Positions 31,249-35,086 of a DNA stretch of 35,086 nt are shown here, piece after piece. The stretch is taken from contig CAZCYD010000027.1 of the NCBI GenBank assembly GCA_964502735.1, positions 1-35,086 of the forward strand. The letters run 5' to 3'. Below the pieces are notes generated by a model, which saw only the letters and a program-made list of their open reading frames with translations, had not been told where the DNA came from and ran no database searches. Source of the stretch: JACKAN01 sp964502735. GTDB lineage: Bacteria > Bdellovibrionota > Bdellovibrionia > Bdellovibrionales > UBA1609. Each line of letters opens with the position of its first letter. The first letter of the stretch is position 1. The translations under genes and the position numbers were made by a program.

Positions 31249-32193
31249 ATGGCACAGATGAAGATCTTTACTGGTAACTCGAACCCAGAATTCGCACAAA
31301 AAGTGGCAAATTACGCGGGTGTAGAGCTTGGAAACTCTCAGATCAATCGCTTTGCCGATGGAGAAGTTCAAGTTGAGATTTTAGAAAGTGTCAGAGGCCG
31401 CAATGTATTTTTTATACAAAGCACCTGCCCCCCTACTAATGAACACTACATGGAAACCTTTATCACCTTGGACGCCCTTCGCATGGCTTCAGCCAATGAG
31501 ATTACAGCTGTTATTCCCTACTATGGGTACGCAAGACAAGACAGAAAAGTCGCTCCTAGGGCACCCATTTCAGCTAAAGCCGTAGCTCGGCTGCTTCATA
31601 CATCTGGGGCCGATAGACTTGTAACTGTAGATCTCCATTCCGCTCAAATACAAGGCTTTTTCAATGGGCCAGTGGATCATTTATTTGCAATTCCCACATT
31701 TGCTCGAGCCTGGCGTGAACAGCATGGTTACGGAGAAGATTTTGTAATCGTTAGCCCAGATGCCGGCGGCGTAGAGCGAGTTAGAGCCTTCTCAAAAAGG
31801 ATCGAGTGCACAATTGCCATTATTGATAAACGCCGCACTGGTCCAAACGAAGCGAAGGCTTTAAATCTTATTGGTGAGGTTAAGGGCAAGACGGCAGTAA
31901 TACTTGACGATATGATCGATACGGCAGGAACTTTGACTCAGGCTGTTGACAGCCTACTCAATAATGGTGCAAAAAGAGTGTTCGCCATTGCTACTCATCC
32001 CGTTTTTTCAGGACCGGCCATTTCTCGGATTGCTGATAGCGGGTTAGAGAAAGTCATTGTTGCAGACACCATCCCTTTACGACCAGAGGCTAAAGCCTGT
32101 GGCAAAATTGAAGTGGTGTCCGTAGCTCCGGTCGTTGCCGAGGCGATTAAAAGAATAAATAATTATGATTCAGTAAGCGCGCTGTTTAACTGA
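31249..32193 (+). CDS. prs: Ribose-phosphate pyrophosphokinase
   Basis: PRPP synthase of 314 aa, transferring pyrophosphate from ATP to ribose 5-phosphate for nucleotide, His and Trp synthesis. Class I motifs are complete: MKIFTGNSNPEFAQKVA, NRFADGEVQVEILESVRG, FIQSTCPPTNEHYMETFITLDALRMASA, ITAVIPYYGYARQDRK, VTVDLHSAQIQGFF, IVSPDAGGVERVRAF, IIDKRR and the PRPP loop VILDDMIDTAGTLTQA. The start at ATG 31249 has no ribosome-binding sequence and sits 11 bp behind the probable -10 box. It heads the prs-rplY-pth-ychF run typical of many bacteria. Confidence 0.97.
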   Translation: MAQMKIFTGNSNPEFAQKVANYAGVELGNSQINRFADGEVQVEILESVRGRNVFFIQSTCPPTNEHYMETFITLDALRMASANEITAVIPYYGYARQDRKVAPRAPISAKAVARLLHTSGADRLVTVDLHSAQIQGFFNGPVDHLFAIPTFARAWREQHGYGEDFVIVSPDAGGVERVRAFSKRIECTIAIIDKRRTGPNEAKALNLIGEVKGKTAVILDDMIDTAGTLTQAVDSLLNNGAKRVFAIATHPVFSGPAISRIADSGLEKVIVADTIPLRPEAKACGKIEVVSVAPVVAEAIKRINNYDSVSALFN

Positions 32194-32218
32194 AACTATT
32201 GAGTGAGAGGACATAGTC

Positions 32219-32854
32219 ATGACTATTCAAGAAAATATCGAGATTAAAGCTCAGGCCAGAACTCCAGGAAAGCACTGGTCTAGAGGACTGAGAAAAACTC
32301 AACAAATTCCCGCTGTTCTATATGGACCTCATGTAGAAAACATCAATTTTTCAATTTCTGAGATTGATGCTGTCAGATACGGCAAATCCAAGTTTGAAAA
32401 CACGATATTTACCCTTTCTTCTCAGAGCAAAGAACTCAACGGGATAAAAGTTCTCAGAAAGGCTATGTCTTTGCACCCCGTTTCTCGTCGTCCTTTGCAC
32501 ATCGACTATTATGCTGTAGACATGAAGGCCGAAGTTAGAGTTAGCATTCCTGTTCATTACGTTGGAAAACCTGAAGGAATCATGGCGGGTGGAGCTGTAC
32601 AAGAAATTCGTCACGAAGTTGAAGTGGAATGCTTGCCTTCAAATATTCCATCCTCCATTGAAATGGATATTTCAAAAATGCAACTCGGAGACGTTCTCCA
32701 TGCCTCAGACATCTCTTTACCCCAAAATGTTAAATTGATCACCGCCCCTGAGATTGCTCTTGTCGCTTGCTCTGAGGTGAAAGCTGAAGAAGAAAAACCT
32801 GCAGCCGCAGCAGCTGCTTCAACTGAAGCCGCTCCAACTGAAAAGAAAGACTAA
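32219..32854 (+). CDS. rplY: Ribosomal protein bL25, long Ctc form
   Basis: 5S-rRNA-binding protein bL25 of the general-stress Ctc type, 211 aa. The N-terminal L25 domain (~1-92) has KHWSRGLRKTQQIPAVLYGP and AMSLHPVSRRPLHIDYYAVD. The C-terminal TL5/Ctc beta domain (~95-185) has VSIPVHYVGKPEGIMAGGAVQEIRHEVEVECLPSNIPSSIEMD. An Ala/Glu/Lys-rich tail ends the protein. GAGAGGA at 32203-32209 precedes the ATG. It is 25 bp after prs and 10 bp before pth. Confidence 0.96.
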   Translation: MTIQENIEIKAQARTPGKHWSRGLRKTQQIPAVLYGPHVENINFSISEIDAVRYGKSKFENTIFTLSSQSKELNGIKVLRKAMSLHPVSRRPLHIDYYAVDMKAEVRVSIPVHYVGKPEGIMAGGAVQEIRHEVEVECLPSNIPSSIEMDISKMQLGDVLHASDISLPQNVKLITAPEIALVACSEVKAEEEKPAAAAAASTEAAPTEKKD

Positions 32855-32864
32855 GATTTAATTC

Positions 32865-33428
32865 ATGAAGATTATTGTTGGCCTGGGGAATCCGGGCCCC
32901 AAGTACCTACTAACCCGCCACAACGCGGGTTTTTTAGTTATAGATGCTCTTGCAAAAAGAAATCAATTGTCTAGCTTTAAAGAGGAACACAAAGCCCTCA
33001 CCTTAAAATTTAAATTAGACGGAAACGAGGTTTTACTAGTAAAACCTCAAACCTTTATGAATCTTTCTGGTCAATCTGTAGTCCCTATTTTGGCTTACTA
33101 TAAAGCCGACGTAACTGACCTGCTTGTTGTACACGATGAGGTAGATTTGGCTTTTGGAAATCTAAAATTTCAGTTTAATAGAGGGCACGGTGGTCATAAT
33201 GGGGTTAGAAATATCCATGAGTTACTTGGCACAAAAGAGTACGCAAGACTCAGGTTTGGAATTAATCGCCCCCCACACCCCAAAATGGGTGTTGCAGAAT
33301 ATGCTTTACAAAACTTTAATACAGTAGAACAAAAAGAATTGCCGAATTTACTCTCTCTAGCTGCAGAGGGCATTGAATGCTTTATTCAGAAAGGGTTAAA
33401 TCTAGCGGCAACAAAATATAATCAATGA
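32865..33428 (+). CDS. pth: Peptidyl-tRNA hydrolase
   Basis: Essential esterase of 187 aa that frees tRNA from peptidyl-tRNA dropped by ribosomes. The motifs are canonical: IVGLGNPGPKYLLTRHNAGF (Asn10, His20), KPQTFMNLSGQSV, LLVVHDEVDLAFGNLKFQFNRGHGGHNGVRNIHELLGTKEYARLRFGINRP, and EYALQNFNTVE. The length is normal. It is the third gene of the prs operon, with ychF starting 7 bp after its stop. Confidence 0.97.
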   Translation: MKIIVGLGNPGPKYLLTRHNAGFLVIDALAKRNQLSSFKEEHKALTLKFKLDGNEVLLVKPQTFMNLSGQSVVPILAYYKADVTDLLVVHDEVDLAFGNLKFQFNRGHGGHNGVRNIHELLGTKEYARLRFGINRPPHPKMGVAEYALQNFNTVEQKELPNLLSLAAEGIECFIQKGLNLAATKYNQ

Positions 33429-33435
33429 GGTGTAT

Positions 33436-34539
33436 ATGGCTTTGCAAGTAGGGATTGTTGGACTACCAAATGTTGGTAAAAGTACACTGTTTAATGCTTT
33501 AACCTCTGCAAAAGCAGAAAGTGCTAACTACCCTTTTTGCACGATAGACCCCAACGTCGGCGTTGTTACTGTGCCAGATGCAAGGCAGTCTGAGATATCT
33601 AAATACATCAAACCCCAGAAAATTGTACCAACAACTATTGAGTTTGTTGATATAGCTGGACTCGTTGCCGGAGCCAGCAAAGGTGAGGGGCTAGGCAATC
33701 AATTTTTGGCTAATATCCGAGAAGTCGATGCCATTTTACATGTTGTTCGCTGCTTTGAAGATGAAAATGTTATTCATGTTAACGGCTCCGTTGACGCTCT
33801 TAGAGACATCGAAATTATCAATACCGAGCTGCTTCTTTCAGATCTTGAGAGTGTTGAAAAAAAATATAATCGCGTAGAAAAATTAGCTCGAACAACCAAA
33901 GACAAAGACACCTTGATAGAAGCTAATCTCCTTAAGAAAATTAAAACAGCCCTAGACAGCGGACAACCCGCCAGAACTGTAACAATAGAAGATCATGAAA
34001 AAGAATTTCTAAAGCAAGTGCATCTCTTGACCATGAAGCCTGTTCTGTATGTTTGCAATATAGATGAAAACACAATTGCAAATGAAGACTCAAACCCCCA
34101 TGTCAATAATGTCAAAAAACTTGCAGAATCAGAAAACAACCAGTGTATTACAATTTGTACGGCTCTTGAGTCCGAAATAGTTCAACTGCCAGAGTCTGAG
34201 CAAAATGACTTTTTAGAAAGTGCTGGACTGACCGAACCTGGCCTTCATCGTTTAATTCACGAGGCCTATAAGCTTTTGGGCCTCATCACTTATTTTACAG
34301 CTGGGGTTAAGGAAGTTCGAGCCTGGACAATCAAAAATGGAACTAAAGCCCCGCAAGCGGCCGGTGTTATTCATAGCGACTTTGAACGCGGATTTATTCG
34401 CGCCGAAACCTATCATTGTTCAGATTTATTTACTCTAAAATCAGAAGCCGCGGTCAAAGAAGCCGGAAAATACAGATCTGAAGGCAAAGACTATATTGTA
34501 AAAGACGGGGATATTCTCCTGTTTAGATTTAACGTCTAA
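33436..34539 (+). CDS. ychF: YchF/Ola1-family P-loop ATPase
   Basis: Translation-associated Obg-related nucleotidase of 367 aa that prefers ATP over GTP. G1 is GLPNVGKSTLFNAL, G3 is DIAGLVAGASKGEGLGNQFLANIREVDAI, and the G4 position reads YVCNIDE, the NxxE form specific for YchF. A coiled-coil insertion lies at ~145-210, and the C-terminal TGS domain ends DYIVKDGDILLFRFNV. GAGG at 33427-33430 makes ATG 33436 a better start than the in-frame GTG at 33430. Last gene of the prs-rplY-pth-ychF run. No convincing terminator was seen in the 133-bp gap that follows. Confidence 0.97.
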   Translation: MALQVGIVGLPNVGKSTLFNALTSAKAESANYPFCTIDPNVGVVTVPDARQSEISKYIKPQKIVPTTIEFVDIAGLVAGASKGEGLGNQFLANIREVDAILHVVRCFEDENVIHVNGSVDALRDIEIINTELLLSDLESVEKKYNRVEKLARTTKDKDTLIEANLLKKIKTALDSGQPARTVTIEDHEKEFLKQVHLLTMKPVLYVCNIDENTIANEDSNPHVNNVKKLAESENNQCITICTALESEIVQLPESEQNDFLESAGLTEPGLHRLIHEAYKLLGLITYFTAGVKEVRAWTIKNGTKAPQAAGVIHSDFERGFIRAETYHCSDLFTLKSEAAVKEAGKYRSEGKDYIVKDGDILLFRFNV

Positions 34540-34672
34540 AACTAACTACTACTACCCTGCTACTAACTCATCAGAACCAGGGGCAAATCAAATATTGATC
34601 GCATTGATTCGACTATATAAGTGTGCTTATCAAGTCAGACAGTTTTATAAAGTGAACTTCTCTTTACAGAGC

Positions 34673-35086
34673 TTAGCGCCCCTTCATTTGAGGATCTAAA
34701 GCATCGCGCAAGCCATCACCCAAGAAATTAAATGCCAACATCGTAGTGAAAATGGCAAAGCTCGGAAAAATAATTAAATGAGGGTAAGATCTCATTGTCT
34801 GCCATCCCGAAGAGGCCAAAACTCCCCACGAACTAAATGGAGGCTGCAAACCCAAACCAATAAAACTTAAGAAGCTTTCGAACAAGATATTAGAGGGAAT
34901 CTGGAAGGTTAACAATACAACTATCGGACCCAAAATATTCGGCATAACGTGCTTAATGACAATCCAAAAGGGATTTGCCCCTAAGGCCCTTGCTGCCTCT
35001 ACATAAGTCATCTGTTTTACTTGTAAAACTTTTCCACGCACAACTCTTGCTAAAGTTACCCAGCCAACCAAACTCAGAGCCAATAA
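34673..35086 (-). CDS. ABC transporter permease, DppC/OppC type (5' part off window)
   Basis: C-terminal 137 residues of a peptide/nickel-type ABC transporter inner-membrane permease; its start lies beyond the right edge, and the frame is open to base 35086. The family's EAA loop is clear (TYVEAARALGANPFWIVIKHVMPNILGPI), followed by ILFESFLSFIGLGLQPPFSSWGVL, FPSFAIFTTMLAFNFLGDGLRDALDP and the end QMKGR, typical of OppC/DppC. It would pair with a second permease, ATPases and a binding protein, probably encoded to the right. Substrate specificity cannot be told from this part. Confidence 0.92.
   Translation of the reverse strand, partial: LLALSLVGWVTLARVVRGKVLQVKQMTYVEAARALGANPFWIVIKHVMPNILGPIVVLLTFQIPSNILFESFLSFIGLGLQPPFSSWGVLASSGWQTMRSYPHLIIFPSFAIFTTMLAFNFLGDGLRDALDPQMKGR

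Overview
The window looks like a chromosomal segment of a predatory or free-living Bdellovibrio-type bacterium (Bdellovibrionota). This is inferred from AT-rich Gram-negative coding sequence, many secreted proteins and lipoproteins, a PilZ protein, a STAS protein, a coiled-coil/SH3 envelope protein, and the housekeeping run prs-rplY-pth-ychF. No rRNA, tRNA or CRISPR array was recognised.

Bases 1 to about 10,300 are an accessory island. Its left end is a diversity-generating retroelement (DGR) read leftwards. A surface lipoprotein with Ig-like repeats ends in a formylglycine-enzyme/C-type-lectin fold whose last ~30 codons look like a variable repeat. About 530 bp further on is a reverse transcriptase with the DGR signature GxxxSQ, a YMDD active site and an N-terminal excisionase-like DNA-binding domain; it runs off the left edge. 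Between them lie hairpins and a striking array of twelve TTCCGYA heptamers phased at 10 and 52 bp. The template repeat is not visible and may lie left of base 1. The island continues with small unknown genes, an XRE-like protein, a truncated receiver domain, an AbiE toxin-antitoxin pair (operator-like inverted repeat at the antitoxin start, toxin frameshifted near its start), a thermonuclease-like lipoprotein, an excisionase, and a tyrosine integrase that lost its catalytic C-terminus next to a decayed IS1380-type transposase.

Bases 10,355 to 34,539 are mostly core genes. They include RecD2 helicase with an insertion, and a translationally coupled three-gene set (retropepsin-like lipoprotein, inactive transglutaminase with 7 membrane helices, RimK-like ATP-grasp ligase). 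A DUF1499 protein, a TIGR01777 epimerase/SRPBCC fusion coupled to an Rsm22-type methyltransferase, a TrmB-like methyltransferase behind an outer-membrane barrel, and several unknown secreted proteins follow. Next come an MscS channel, the PilZ protein, the coiled-coil/SH3 protein, an amidase-rph-rdgB operon, the STAS protein and prs-rplY-pth-ychF. An OppC/DppC-type permease is cut by the right edge.

A perfect 49-bp inverted repeat lies between the convergent Rsm22-like and TrmB-like genes and is probably an unusually long bidirectional terminator. A 665-bp gap before the amidase has an unexplained hairpin and a possible 18-codon reading frame. The best candidate for an exciting system is the DGR: a lipoprotein diversifier with an HTH-fused reverse transcriptase and a phased repeat array in front of the reverse transcriptase gene.
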